DNA of 64,000 nucleotides from Nemophila menziesii. Lineage: Eukaryota; Streptophyta; Magnoliopsida; Boraginales; Hydrophyllaceae. Below, in pieces: positions 22,302-35,687 of this stretch. A program made the position numbers and the translations under genes. The stretch is taken from contig JARWIR010000050.1 in assembly GCA_029959085.1 (NCBI GenBank), positions 434,001 to 498,000 of the forward strand, written 5' to 3'. Numbering within the stretch: the stretch's first letter is position 1; each line of letters opens with the position of its first letter. Below the pieces are notes generated by a model. It was not told the origin of the DNA. It saw nothing but the letters and a program-made list of their open reading frames with translations, and made no database searches.

Positions 22302-25300
22302 TCACGAGCATCTAGTTCACGAAAGAAGATGAGACATGTCGTTCATCCCCCTTCATGCTGCTGCACAAGGAAATAGTTTGCTACTCCGGTGAAGGAGATA
22401 CTGATGCTCAAGCTTGAAGATCTCCGTCATTCGTGAGTGAAGACCTCCGCCGTTATTCGAGTAAAGTCATTCGTGAAATCCTTGTGGTTTGAGAAAGTTT
22501 TGTCGCCAGAGATCTATGGAGCTTCGAGCTTTGGTTGTAGAACGTTGGAGATGTCTTTTTCTTTTTTTTAGTAGATAGACATATGTACTTTTCATGTTAC
22601 ATCATTTATTCAATATTAATTGTTGACTCTTTATTAGTAAATGTATTTTAATGTATGTTTATTGTTTTCTCCCAAAATAATTCCTGTAGTACTAATTCTA
22701 AAAAAACTCAGTAATTTATTACTCAGGATTTTTACCATATACTCAGTAACTTTGCCTCAATCTCAGTAAAATCCCTGATCAATCATTTTTCTCCGAGTAC
22801 TCAATTCTTTTTCTCGATAACTCACTACATTTTCCGAGTACTCAGTACCTTTTTCGAGTACTCAGTACTTTTTCTGGCAACCTAGCACTTTTTTCGAGTA
22901 CCCATAACCTTTTTAGAGTACATAGAACTTTTTCCGAGTACTCATAATGTTTTACGGCGGCACTAGCGATGGTCGGCGGTTCGGAGATCGGTAGTGGTTG
23001 GTGGTTGTGATCGGAGTTGGAACTATTGATACTCTGTGAAGGAGGAGGAGAGCAAAATGGTAATAGAGTAGAGAAAAAAATTATAAGGGAGGATAAAGAA
23101 GTATCTATTTTTGTTTTATATATACTTTAAGAGTGTTATTAAAACACAAGGTGTCAAAGGTTTCTTTCGAGAATAGTTGATTAGGGTATTACTTATTGGG
23201 CAAGTAGATGGTCTCAAGACCACATGAGTAATTCACCCTCTAAAATTTGACAAGTCATAATTATGTTTTTTTCTATTTGTTAATGTTCAAGGTTCCTCTA
23301 ATTAATCGTAGTAACATGAACTAGATATGGTTTTTTTTTTTAAATTCAAACTAATAAGTAGTGTTCAAGAACTCCCGCATAAGATTTTTAACCTTCTAGA
23401 AAATGGTCTTAGAATTAGTCGAAACTAAGATATTTTAGAAAGTTTGGGAGGTTCTTAAGGTTATATTAGCATGACTTATTAAGTTATGTCTAATTTATTT
23501 CTTTTCCTGAACATATAGTCTAACCAATACTTAGGCCATTTTAGAAAGTTTGTGAGGTAAATCAAGCAACTCAACTCAATAGTGGAAATAGGTTGTGGTA
23601 TCTCTCTTCCCTCTACCCGTAGGGCACTCTTACTCATTTTAATCAAATTTGATGTTATATTTTCTTTTTTCCCTCGGGTTAATTATTATCGTGGATTTTA
23701 GCCACACATATGGCATTATTTTGGTTTGATTTTGTTTAAAAGATGTTATTATGGAGGTCTCTTAAAGGCATCCGATTATTGGGATTTTATATGGGTTAGG
23801 ATTTAGGATGAGAGTCGGAGTGGAGAGGGTAGCAACTTCTTGTGAAGGATGATAGTTTTATGGCCTTCATGGTCTTCATGTGGGCTAGTGGTTGAGTGGA
23901 GAGAGTTGATAGTTGTGTAAATGTAGATGACGGTCGGGTCAATGTGGTCTTAAAGGTTATTAGAGTTAGAGAACCAAGGATTTCAGGTTGCATGGATAGT
24001 GTATAGTGTGTTAAAAGTAACAGGGTGGTGTTCAACAATGTGGGACAAAAACAACGGGACATGGTTGTAAAATTGGGTTCAGGCTTCGTGGTTGAAATGG
24101 CATGGGGGGTCTCTAGTTTTCACTAGTTGTTTTGGTTGATGAATTTGAAGTAGGTAATGGCCTTACAGGGTGGGGAAAAACTACTTTGTTGGAGTTCGGT
24201 ATAGATTATACATGTTAGGAGGATAGGGTAAGGTACGTACATGGTGTTCCCTAGAGATGGTACTTTTGAGTGGTTTACGAGCTCAAGTGATCTAGTTTAA
24301 AGTTGTTGATTACTAGGCATAGTTGCACAAAGATGTCTAGTACAAATTATACAAAGTTTGTGCCATTTTATCCATTTTTGGAGGAGGAATGAGTATTTTA
24401 AGAGGATATTTAATAAATGGAAAGAAAATTGTCATTTCCTGAAATAGATTTTATTCGAGTCATAGAGGATGCTATAACTTTTGTGAGATAAGACACAACT
24501 TATAGAAATTTGGAGAAGATGGTTTCTTTAGTTGATGTTAGGGCTTTGTATGGATATTGGAAGGATAGCTATTGTGTGTTAGAGTTGGTTAAGGAGGAAA
24601 GGGTTTATGCCATTAATCTATGCTGAATTTGGGAAAAAGTTGGTATTTCTCACCCGAAAGGAAGGTTTAAGTTGAGCAACTCGTTACTTGCTTGATACTC
24701 TGTCCTCCAAACCTATTGGGTGTGCTATTTGGTAGGATTTGTGGTGTTTTATACATGTCACAGTTGCACTACATCAATCGTGATTAGGTACATCCATCTG
24801 GTACTCTGATATTTTATCTCTTTTGATAATTTAATGACGGAGGAACCAAGATATTGGATGAGTTGTTTCTCTAAAGACTTACCTTAACCTTTACCTTTAA
24901 AGAAGGATCGCGATTCTTGAAAATCATCTCCTGCGGTTTGAAAATGACTTTGTTTATATATATTAGAAAGGTCTCTTTGCATTGGGGTTGCTACCTGATC
25001 GAGACTATACATATTGTTTCATGCAAACCATGGTTACTCACCGAAAGGTGGAATCCCGGCACTTCTATCATCAAGATACTTTGAAACTAAAATATATTCA
25101 AATAGAGTTGTAAATGAATAGTGCACATACCCTTACTATTGACATGCGGACATGTACATGAGCTCAATAAGACCTATAGCCTCCAAATATTATATTGTCA
25201 TATAAGGGGGTGCCAACAAGTGGGATTACCATACGGTCCTCATTAGAAATGTTTTTCAGGGTGTTGTAGACGAGCCTTCACTAATTATGAGAAGAGGGCC

Positions 25301-26164
25301 TTATTGGATGAGTAATGCACTAGTTGTTTGGAATCTTTGGTCTGGTATTCTAGGTATATTATTCTAGCAATACTTTCAAAAAATCCTCCTTAAATGAAGC
25401 TTCTACATATGGAATGTGAGCATGCAATAAAGGTATCATTGTGCATATAAAGGGTTGTTATTTTGAGCTTATTGATATATGTATAATTCTATAGATGCGT
25501 AACTTGATAAATGTAATTAAGTATGAAAATTAAATATTTCTATAAGATTGGAATGTTGGAGCTAGACAAAAATATAATCGAAAAAGTCCATATGTCGAGA
25601 TTTGCGTTATTGGTTTTAAAATTTCAAACCTACATAAATTTTTTCTCCGCTGTCTTATTAAGGCAAATAGAAGATAAATATTATTTAAGGATTTTATGGG
25701 ACAGTATTTTTTAATTTATAATACCAAGCCCGATCCGAAAAGGAAAATTATGCTAAAATAAGGATATAAATCGTGTCTCTTTAACATCACTTTCATGTAT
25801 TCGGAAATTAAAAATTTACAAAATCATAAATTGATTGCACTATACATACATGAGAATGTTTTTCAAAGTGCAAAATGGCTTGATTGACTAGAAACACAAG
25901 TTTGGAGTTGCAATATACATAAATGGAAATATTCATTGCGGAAATTAGGGTACTAGCTAAATAAATACATGTATTTTAAATGTTCAAAATTACTATTACA
26001 TTTAAACTTAAAAGTTATTTTGATTTAACGTATAGATAAATAAAAAACATACATGGAAATAATTAACAAGAGCAAAAAAGATAATCAAAAGAACAATTTA
26101 TTAAGATTAAAACGTTCAAATTGTTTTTTCATTACGTTGAGGAGTTATAAAGTTCCTGATCTTC

Positions 26165-26430
26165 CTAACAATTATAGATTTTGTATGTGGCTATCAAAAT
26201 GATCAAAAAATTTATACATGATCTTATTCTTGCATGGTCTAAGTCCATAAAACCAATTATTAGACAAGGCACATCCTCCAAAAACTGCACCTCTAAACAT
26301 ACAAGTTCAAGTGCATTTACATGAATTCTTGCTTGCAAAAAAGACTTAATTCGCTCGTCCAGTACAAAACTTTCATGCTCTTTAGCTAGGAACAAGATAT
26401 TCCCAAAATCATTACCTCGAGGTTTGCCTT
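26165..26430 (-). CDS. Unknown conserved ORF in S, copy B
   Basis: The open frame runs from GKPRGNDFGNILFLAKEHES through ARIHVNALELVCLEVQFLED and PCLIIGFMDLDHARIRSC to a stop at 26165. Its first ATG gives 76 codons (from 26395). The copy at 59208-59438 is the same length with no indel and about 8 amino-acid changes. There is no recognised domain; the hydrophobic end (FLIILIATYKIY) could be a membrane segment. It may be one exon of a larger decayed gene. Whether it is under selection cannot be told by eye. Confidence 0.3.
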
Positions 26431-27248
26431 AATTTTTATTTGTACAAACCTAAAGTCTTGAGATTAAGTCTAAGGATCTTCATATTTAGTAGATGAGATT
26501 TTAGAGATTTATTGTCCTAGTGCTTGAGCTTGATGTTCAATGACCTGAAATTTTTTCGACCTTAAGGTACACGAGTGCATAAGTTCATTAAAAAATCAGA
26601 ATTCATTCGCATCAATTATCACAAGCCAATAGATACATTACTCTAACTTGAAAATTCTTTTTACAACGAAAAATCTATACATTTTATTTACTAAATTATA
26701 CCTATTTAACTCAATCTTATTCAAAATTTTTGGCTACTTTACTAATTGTTCAGGGTGAATATTTTATAGAAACTAAATTTTTGTTTCTAAATTTCTTACC
26801 AAATATTTGACACCTTAGAGTGTTTCATTTACATATGATTAATGGTGTAGGTAAGTAATGACAAAACATAATATATATTTGTTATTTACTTATATATGAC
26901 TTCACAACCAATTATACCAAGAAAATGTAGATATTGCATAAAAGCAACTAAAAATTTATGTACAAAATTTATAGAGTGCCAAATAAAATAAAAATTCACC
27001 ATGTTAATCCATCAACATAACATATTTTTTTTTTCAAAATAACACAAGAATAAACATAATTTTGAAAGTAAAAAAAATAAACTCACCTTTCTGCCCAGTA
27101 AAAGTATTAATCTATAATTGATATATAATGACCATAGACCTAATATGTTAATCGATAAAAAGAATTTTTTTATTAGAGATTAGCTTGTATAGAAAATCAC
27201 ATTTATCAGAAAAAGAGAAAGCAATGAGGATCTATGACGGAATAGAAG

Positions 27249-27500
27249 ATGAAGAAGTTGATTCAGAAAGAAGAAGATAATTACTTAGATGTGAAGAGTG
27301 GTATCACTTTTAAGATTTGTAATGTTTATCTATACTTAAAATGGAGGTTTGGAGCTACGATTAGTGTTTGGACTATGAAAGTTAAAAATACTATTGTATT
27401 TGGTTTTAGTGATATATATATATATATTTATATATTTGAAAATATGTATATGAATAACATTTCCAACATAAATTTACATACTTGGTTAGAAATACGGTAA
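27249..27500 (+). other. Unrecognised short ORF in S
   Basis: An 83-codon frame beginning MKKLIQKEEDNYLDVKSG runs into an AT microsatellite (YIYIYI), so its end is not a real protein. In copy D (60295-60483) the same start is followed by a longer AT tract and an earlier stop. Probably non-coding. Confidence 0.2.
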
Positions 27501-27674
27501 GAATGTGACCCAATAAAAATATATTTTTCTAAAAAATAAATGTGCTACTTCATCAGGTTGAGTTACAAGTCCATGAATATATTGGACATTGGTTATCAAG
27601 ATTGTTAAAATGTTTTCTGATTGGGGTTGAGTTAACAGAATGTTGATTTCTTTTCTTGTTGTCTTATTCTGACA

Positions 27675-27794
27675 AATCTGAAAAATGTGTATGAAGATTT
27701 TTTTGAAGGTATTAAATGGAACAATCATATTTCACTTCAACAAACTTATGATCTTAATCTTATGGAATATTTGTTTGGAAATGATTGGTACTAA
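27675..27794 (+). pseudogene. NLKNVYEDFF pseudo-ORF
   Basis: A 39-residue open stretch, NLKNVYEDFFEGIKWNNHIS through YLFGNDWY-stop, followed in all copies by further coding-like text broken by stops and shifts (for example KSCDVSF-YEWEEVGISLV). It recurs at 35700 (frameshifted by an extra A), 37800, 39888, 41964 and 60717. It is likely a decayed exon of an unidentified protein, possibly transposon-derived. It marks the head of each 2.1-kb array unit. Confidence 0.35.
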
Positions 27795-28911
27795 ATTTAA
27801 AATGTTAATCACAATCTTCATGAAGCCGACCAAATTGAAAGTGTACTGACTAACCAATTGGGTTCTGTCAGTAGATAAATCTTGTGACGTTTCTTTTACC
27901 TATGAATGGGAGGACGTAGGTATTTCATTAGTCTTGTTGTATCATAATAAAATATATAATACTCATTATGTTAGGAAAATTTGGGACAAAATCTAATCTA
28001 GAGAGTGAACCTCTAGTGTTGCAAGAGGCATGCAAAATGACTAATTTGAACCAACAACTTCCAACATCTATCTTCAATGACTATTGTGAACTTATTCATA
28101 ACATTACAAATCCATCGACAACAATGTGGAACATTCGACTATTCATGAAAAATATGCATATATTGTATTTATGTATGATTTTAATTCATATTCATGGAAG
28201 ATGGATCCATTGATTGATGATTTAGCAAAGAGTGTTATAGAAATATTTTTGATAACAAATAGAATAATTGTAATATTCAATTGATTGTATATTTTTAATT
28301 AGGACACTTAGAAAGAGAGGGGATACATGAAAGTGGAAGGTTTTGATTTTAATAGTTTTGAATATATTGTAGCCGTGTGTTTAGTGTCTTATGAGTAAAA
28401 AAACAACAAATGGTTGGGATAAAGTGGTTATTTTTATCATAACTTATTGGCATATGTGAAGATTTGTCTGATAGTTAGGATTAAATTGTGGTTGTGGCGG
28501 TATTTTAATTTTTATAATTTATTTTAGGATGTGTTTTTAATCATTTTGGTGTAATATTCAATTGATTGTATATTTTTATGATTAGAAAGAGAGGGGATAT
28601 ATTGAAGTGGAAGGGTTTAATTTTTATGGTTTTGAATATATCATAGTTAGGTGTTTCTTTTCTTTTGAGTACAAAAGTGAAACAAATGGAAGGGTTAAAG
28701 TGGTTATTTTTTGCATAAATGATGGACATATTTGGAGATTAGAGTGATAGTTAGGATTGAGTGGTGGTTGTGTGGCGGTATTTAAATATTTTTACTTTCT
28801 TATTTGAGAATGTGTTTTTAATCATTTTGGTATAAAATAACTAAACTGAAATTAAGCTTTGCTCAGTGTATAATCATACATATGTCAACTTAACTCGATT
28901 TACCAATTTTT

Positions 28912-29190
28912 TAAAAATACATTTGAGAGCCACATTGATTTTTTTTCCATTATCATTTTGACTCGGGTAAAGTTCAATCCATAATGCCTTGAGCATTGAA
29001 AAGTATTCTAAGTACAAGATCAACTATCGATCTTAATTTTATAATGTCTAAATTTATTTATAAACTTTCATAGATTCGAAATCAATAGTTCTAGCAGCTA
29101 TAATATTTAACACTTTTTGGCGCAACTAAGATATCATGAGATCTAATCTTACCCAAGTCAAAATGGCTCAAGGATGTATTAGAAAATGAA
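28912..29190. mobile_element. Foldback MITE-like element, copy C
   Basis: Left arm ACATTTGAGAGCCACATTG, right arm CAAAATGGCTCAAGGATGTATTAG. The loop keeps AACTATCGATC facing ATCAATAGTT (one arm mutated from ATCGATAGTT). Confidence 0.55.
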
Positions 29191-30766
29191 TAACTAAATT
29201 AATTCTTGGATATCCTAAGAAAGTATAAAAACTAAAAAAACATGTGGAGACATAATCATGTTCATTTCTATTTCATTAAGGTAAAATGTCCCTACAATTA
29301 ATTGTCGTAACATAGAAATTGAAACAAACAAAATATGATTTCTTCCAAGACTAGAACATTTGGTTTCACTTTCTACTAGATCAACCCATTTATATGTAAC
29401 TACATGGGTATATATTACAAGGGTCGAACCATTACGAAGCAACACAATAATTACCATTGATTTTAATGGTACTTTTGGAGATTGGATGATGATTTCCATC
29501 AATAAGATTTGTGAACGTCGTCTTGATCGGTATTATAATGTCTCACGGGTGTATTAAAAAATAAAAGGTAAAAAAATATGTGGATCTATGCCTCCATATT
29601 CTATCATACAAATCCACGAGAATTTAGAATGTGGAAAGTCATAATTATATTAATTTTGATGTCGTTAAGGTTAAGAATTCCTATAAAAAAATTTGTAACA
29701 TGAACTAGAAAAAAATATTAATTTCTTTAAAGACTCTTAACAGTTTGCTTGATCATGAAAGAACCTCTTACTACTAGGTTCCTTTCTTCTATACATCGAA
29801 AGAAACTAACAAAATAATGGATGTGTTTCCTTTCACCGTCAAAATACCAAAAATGCATAATCTACTCTTATCCATACATTTTCACTTCCATATGTATCAG
29901 AGCTTTTGTATACAACTATATGATATATACCCCACATGATAACAATATACACACATCCAAGGATTGATATTAACCTTAGTCACCTAGCCAGTATAATGGC
30001 TGTAGGAGCTAGCCAGGCCTCATATGACCATATGAAAGTATAATAGTGTTGGAGCTGCAACTATACTAGGTATATGAGGAACAGGAGGAGCGAGTAACTC
30101 CATAACAATGTGTACTCTAATTATTTGTTTATGACGAAGATCTTCGTCAATTATAATGAAGCAATTCCTTTGATATTTAATATAGGGACTGATAGTGCAG
30201 TTAACTCAACATAAATTAAGTAGGAACCTATAATCATTTTTTATTTTAGTGACATATATTACAATTTCTGAATAATTAGTTGTAAGGACCTATATTAAAA
30301 TACCGAAGATATGAATAATTAGAACTTCTTGTTACAAAGAGAGAAATTGCTTACTTAACAGGCTATAAATGTTGGTAAATGTAATATATTGTGTTATATA
30401 TTTGAAAGTTTGACTATTTTAGATTATTCAGAAAATTAAAATTACATTTCGATACATTAGAGTTTAAAGTTAATAGTTATTTTTTACACTTCAAACAAAT
30501 AAATAATATTTAACGACTTCTGCCGAAGATTTTTTACATTCTAGACAATGGTCTTAGTAGTAGTCGAACCAAAAAAAATTTAAAAAGTATGGGAGGAATC
30601 CTAAGGCAATCTTATCATGAATGATTCAATTACGTCTTGTTTCTTTCTTTTCCTGGAAATATAGGTTAGGTGATGCCTAGGCCATTCTAGAACTTTTATT
30701 AGGTAAATCGAGTAACTCAATATGGGGATGAGGTGTAGTTTATCTCTTCTTTCTTAGGGTTTCAGG

Positions 30767-31498
30767 TAGGGGTGAGCAAAACAAAACCAAAAAACTCAAC
30801 CGATCCAAAAAAAATCGCAAAAGTCGAACCGAAAAAACCAAAAACCGACAACAACGTTCGGTTCGATATTAACTTTTTCAAAAACCGAAAATTTTGGTTC
30901 GGTACGGATTTTCTATGCTAAACAAAACCGAAAAGATACAAAAACTAAGATATTCTAGAATTTAATTTCTATCTGAAGAGATTATTTCAATGGGATGGAC
31001 AATAAAGTAAATTTTGAAAACAAAAAAACTCATATATAACATACACCGCCCCTAAAAATGTCATAATGTGCAACATATGTTTACATAATTCATTAGTCGA
31101 TATATCTTAAAAGAAACTTCTTTTATTGAAATTCGTTGAAGGTAAAGCATACATACTATTTTTTAAAATTATACCTTTGTAATGATTTGTTTACGGTTAA
31201 TGCACAATATTTGAGTTCCAAAGATGCAATTCTCATACATGGGTGAATAACATTAAAATAAAACACTTAATATATGAATTTTTTAGAAAATAAAATATCT
31301 CATGTAAACGACCTTAAAATCTATACAGCCATCAAACTAAACGCATACCAAAACCGAAAATATACCGAACCGAAAACCAACAAAACGGAACCGATGAAAA
31401 CCGTTCAGTTCGGTACTGGCACCTCTATAAATTAAACCATTCGCTTTCGCTTTCGGCTATGGCAAAAACCGAGCCGAACCGAACCGTGTTCACCCCTA
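30767..31498. mobile_element. Non-autonomous hAT-like element, copy C
   Basis: Ends TAGGGGTGAGCAAAAC and GTGTTCACCCCTA. Both ends are better preserved than in copy A (TAGGGGTGAGGAAAAC there). No ORF inside. Confidence 0.7.
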
Positions 31499-31755
31499 AT
31501 TGAACATTATCATCCACTCCTGGTGGGTAGAGAAGGCGTTAAACAATACATTCTGCCAATACCGACCACCACCAAATGTGTTGAACCCTATATTCTTAAT
31601 ATTCCGACGACTGCGTTGGTAACGAGGCTCCGCCGATGGTGTTGAAATATCTAGAACAATTGTTAAAGAAACTTGTCAATCAAAGGCGATATATTACAGA
31701 ACAACAAAGAAGGACACGTGTGGTAGTTCTCATACAATATAATATCATAGAATAA
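31499..31755 (+). pseudogene. Small unknown ORF, frameshifted copy C
   Basis: As at 3315, but here the G-run is replaced by GACTGCGTTGGTAACG, one base shorter than in copy D, so the frame shifts after the first half. A Gln-to-Leu-type change appears in the first half (ATTCTGCC instead of ATTCCGCC). It ends at TAGAATAA, as in copy D. Confidence 0.4.
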
Positions 31756-34700
31756 ATCGAAGATACGAAACAGTAAGAGCATGTTAGTACTTAAAAAATG
31801 TTGTGTTTCCAATTTTAAAATTAACTAATGTGCATATCAACCCATTTTAGTTTTCAACACAATCCTGGTTCCCTCTTGAGGCGTTTTTTCTAATAACAAG
31901 AACTACAAAGACAAATTGAAATCTTCAAAAAAAATTTAAAAGATAACTGACATAAAAAACTAGATAGAATGTGAAAAATTTCTCGTCAAGCTAAATTTTA
32001 TTAAATATGGGGTTTGGCTCCTAAAAAAGTTGATAGACTGTAAAAAAAATTCCCTAACACCAATTTCGCATTGGGATCAACCAAAAGACCAACATCTCTG
32101 GCTGAAAGAGTAGCTCCTCGAGCATAAAATAAAAGCTCCTCTAGCTTTAAAGACCAACTCCTATAGCATAATAGACGAGATCTTATATCATAAAATATTA
32201 GCTCCTTTGGTATACAAAAGATCGGCTACTATGACATAAAATACCATCTTATATAACCTAAGAAAGACCAAACCCTCTGGAAAGCCGACAACAAGATCAT
32301 GATCGACCTAAATAGGCGGTCAATGGTAGAACAACGAAATCGACGAATCTATGATAAAATACGTCTGATGTAGCCTTAGTAATAATTTTTATATAGCAAT
32401 GGTAAATAACTCTGATGTAGTCTCAAAAATAAGACCGACATATATCTGGTAGATAATTTTACGCAGCCTCGACAATGTGACTAACATAACTCTGGTAAAT
32501 TAGTCTAATATAGTCTCAGAAATGAGTCTGACAAATATTTGGTTGTTAAGTCAAATTTAGCACTGGAAATGAGAAGAACGTAGATATGGTAATTAAGTGG
32601 AACTTAGCCTTGAAAAAAATACCAATCATATTGTTGGTAAGAAGGTTATCTTGAAGTATATAATTCATTGTGTCGTTAAATATCGATGTGATGACATAGT
32701 CAGCCAAAAACACCTTTTCTTGTGAAGGAGGTATCGAAAATGTTTGTGAGACCAACGTAGTCTCGACAATTAAAAAATCTTCATAAGAGTAACACACTCT
32801 CAGTAATCAAAATTGTTTTGTAATACTGACAATCTCAGTAATAAAAAACTTTTTGTAAGACCGACGTAGTCTCAATAATCAAAGAAGTTTTGTAAGACCG
32901 ACGTAGTATCAACAACCGAAGAAGTTTATTAAGACCAAAAAATTCTCGATAGTCAAATGATATTTAGTAATACCGACAAAGCCTTGACGATAAAAGAAGC
33001 TTTGCAAGATCGAAGCCGGATCAGTAAGCAGAAATGTTATAAAAATAATAATACAAAACATATATATACTTCTTTCTCTTTGCATGTGTCAATCAAAACA
33101 AAGTATGAAAAAGGCTCGACATCACACGAAGTTTAATTGATGCCTTGACATAAAAAAAAGTATGAAGAAGCTCTGACATCAAACAAAGTCTGACAAAGAC
33201 TCGACATCGTGGCATTACACATAGTCCAATGAAGTGTTGAATTCAATGAAAATTTCAATGATGCCTCGGCATACAAAAATATTAGAGAATATTTGGCAAT
33301 AAAATAGCCATAAACGAGGAATTGACATATTATTTATGTTCCCCAATGAAAATGGGTATAAGAGATATAATAAGATAACAAGATAACACGAGATTACTCA
33401 AAGAACAAAATGAATAAAAATTATATTAATGTAAGAGGGACAAACATGCAAGGAAGAAGGATAAACACACTTAAAAATCTTTATTTATAAGGATAATAGA
33501 TTTATAAAGGGAAAATAACAACTTGGTCTATGTAAATATGAGAGACCCAAGGGCACGCGGTGAAAGGAGGAGGCCTCAACACGAAAGCATAATAGTAATT
33601 TAAGTAGTGATGATACTCTCTATCATCGGGGAAATAACGCCGACACCAGCTCGCTTCCCCGGTGAGTCCTTGAGAACAATTGGAAGAACTAAGAACATGA
33701 AATCCCATAAAAAATAAAAAGGTGGAAGAATTCTAGTAAACACTCAGGAAAGTTAATCAAAAAAACTTTGAATTCTCCATGAGGCACCAAAAAAGCAAAC
33801 ATCTTTTAAGATACATTAAGGAACGTATAATATCAAGATACTAATAATCTATATGAGGTGTCAAAGTAAAATACATTATATGTGGTATTCGACATCTTCT
33901 GTCTTGCAAAAGAAGCATCAATGGGTAAAAGTTTACCACATATGAAGTGCCAAAAATCTTTTACAGATTATGGAGTTCCAATAAGTCCAAACAAGTGTTT
34001 GGCATGTAAACAAACGAAAGCCCGAGAAAGTAAGTCCCCGACTATACTATGGTTGGGAAGGCGTCCATATATATTGTCCATATATCCATTACAAATCACG
34101 GGGCTTATATGAGAGTATATTATACAAAAACAAATTGTTTGAGGAAAGGGTAACACAATTCAGTATCTTGCACTATGATGAATCCACACAAAATTCTATA
34201 TTCAAGAAGATATTTGGTATCTTAAGCTCACATCTCTTACAATGAGAGAGAGAGATATGTGAACTTCATTTTTTATTTATTAGTTGTGCAAATAAACAAT
34301 CCCTACTATTTGTTTCAAATTTTGATTTTCTATTTCTTATGCTTTCTTTAATTTTTGTTGTTGTATACTCTAGTAGAGATAAGTTTGGGGTCATTGACAT
34401 ACTGACTACTAAGACGTGAGTGACAGAAGTTCTCTTGGTAATTTAATGTGTTTGCAACTTTGAGTTTGATTATAATATCAATTTTTGTATAATTTATTTC
34501 ATTGTACTTTTGCAAACTATACCATGTTATTGTTCCCAATTACTAAGAAAAGATATTTGAATATTAATAAAATAATATGAATGCAAAAAAAGACATACAT
34601 GTGTTTATTTTGAATAAAAAGTAAGACTATAATTACATAACCAATGTTTAGAAAAATATTAGATTTGTCATTGCACCATTTTTTAAGCTTAATATTAATA

Positions 34701-34928
34701 TTATCTAATGCCATGGTCTCCTTTGTTGAAGTATCATGGCCAACATCTATTTTATCTCTAATACACTTAAGCCTTAGTCACGAATTAACAATGAGAATAT
34801 TTTCCTGAAAGAAGAGAGAGAGAGAGAGAGAGAAAAGTTGGGTGATTAATTGATCCTCTCACTCTTAGAACTCATTAGGAAGAGCTGAATATTTCAATAA
34901 AGTTTCTTCCGGTTCCAATATGTGCAGA

Positions 34929-35687
34929 TTATCCAATCGGGTTGTTTCACAAACCAACTATTTTAACAAGTGGATTCGAGTACCCATCTAAAAAACACTT
35001 TATTTATCTGCACAACCACAAAACATTCATATTACACCTCCAAAATCTATTTCAATACCCTTTATTTTAATTTTATAACAAAAAACTATTAGAGAATTTG
35101 CAGGTCTAGAGAATATTTACATGTGAACACCCAAAGACTTTGAGGAGTTTCAATGATAAGAAACTATCTACAATCAATTCTAATCCTTCATTGGATATCC
35201 TTCTACACCACGATATATCTAAATTAATCAAGCTTTTTGAAGTCCTAGCAAGCGAGATCGCAGTATTGTGGGCAACCTGTTAAAATCAATGAAAAAATAA
35301 TATTAAGTCACAAGAAAATAAAAATATTTACCAGAATGCAATATAACAGCCACATACCTTTGAAATCTTATTTAGTGACAGATCCTTTAGATTCTGCCCT
35401 GAAACTTCCAGAAAAGCCGCAACTGCTTCATCACTAAAATGTAAAGATCATTTACATTTGCATTAACAAAAAAATAATTAAACCTAGTGATTAATTATAC
35501 TATTTAAAATCAAGAATCGTAAAAACCTGAATCGATTGCTCCCAAATTTGAGTGTTTCGAGTGATGTACACTTGTTGGCAAGATATTCCAACCCTTATCT
35601 GTCAGATACTCAGCATTCGAGATATTTAGCGCTCGAAGATCAACACACGTGCTCCCAATCAATTCCAAAGCATAATTTGTTAATTTC
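34929..35687 (-). pseudogene. RAD7/AMN1-like LRR pseudogene, copy C
   Basis: Exons 35527-35687, 35358-35433, 35121-35276 and 34929-35007. The first exon lost one base (TTCCAACCC for TTCCAAGCCC), shifting the frame inside EYLANK. The last base of the third exon changed (CAG to CAT before the donor). The last exon has a +1 run (GTGTTTTTTAGATGG), and its CGA codon has become TGA. Immediately upstream of the first exon (35690-35700) the intron is cut and joined to block S, so this copy cannot be spliced to any original 5' part. Confidence 0.85.

Larger units (their letters stand above)
16753..24240. repeat. Block Q, copy B
   Basis: This repeats 7517-15027 nearly throughout: candidate exons (17550-17608 with a frameshift, 17939-17964), promoter words (TGGGCC pair near 18128-18150), GGGACCTATA repeats 19590-20635, a short (AT)n, the 437-bp tandem pair from 21140, a TATA region, a minisatellite and the P-related tail. 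Unlike copy A it runs unbroken into block S at 24240. Confidence 0.9.
24241..28181. repeat. Block S, copy B
   Basis: About 3.9 kb found twice in full (also 57297-61223). Its last 0.5 kb heads each 2.1-kb array unit. It contains decayed coding-like stretches (for example VDVRALYGYWKDSYCVLELV near 24530-24620), a minus-strand ORF at 26165, a short AT tract near 27414-27432 and a pseudo-ORF at 27675. Nothing between 24241 and 26150, or between 26450 and 27240, could be assigned. Confidence 0.85.
28182..34496. repeat. Block P, copy C
   Basis: This matches 1-6311 in order and orientation: dimer from about 28268, foldback 28912-29190, palindrome 30132-30149, hAT-like element 30767-31498, degenerate repeats 32330-33020, unknown ORF pair 33882-34156. 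Small differences include a slightly longer sequence near 28320 and AAGATAACA repeated near 33373. Confidence 0.9.
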
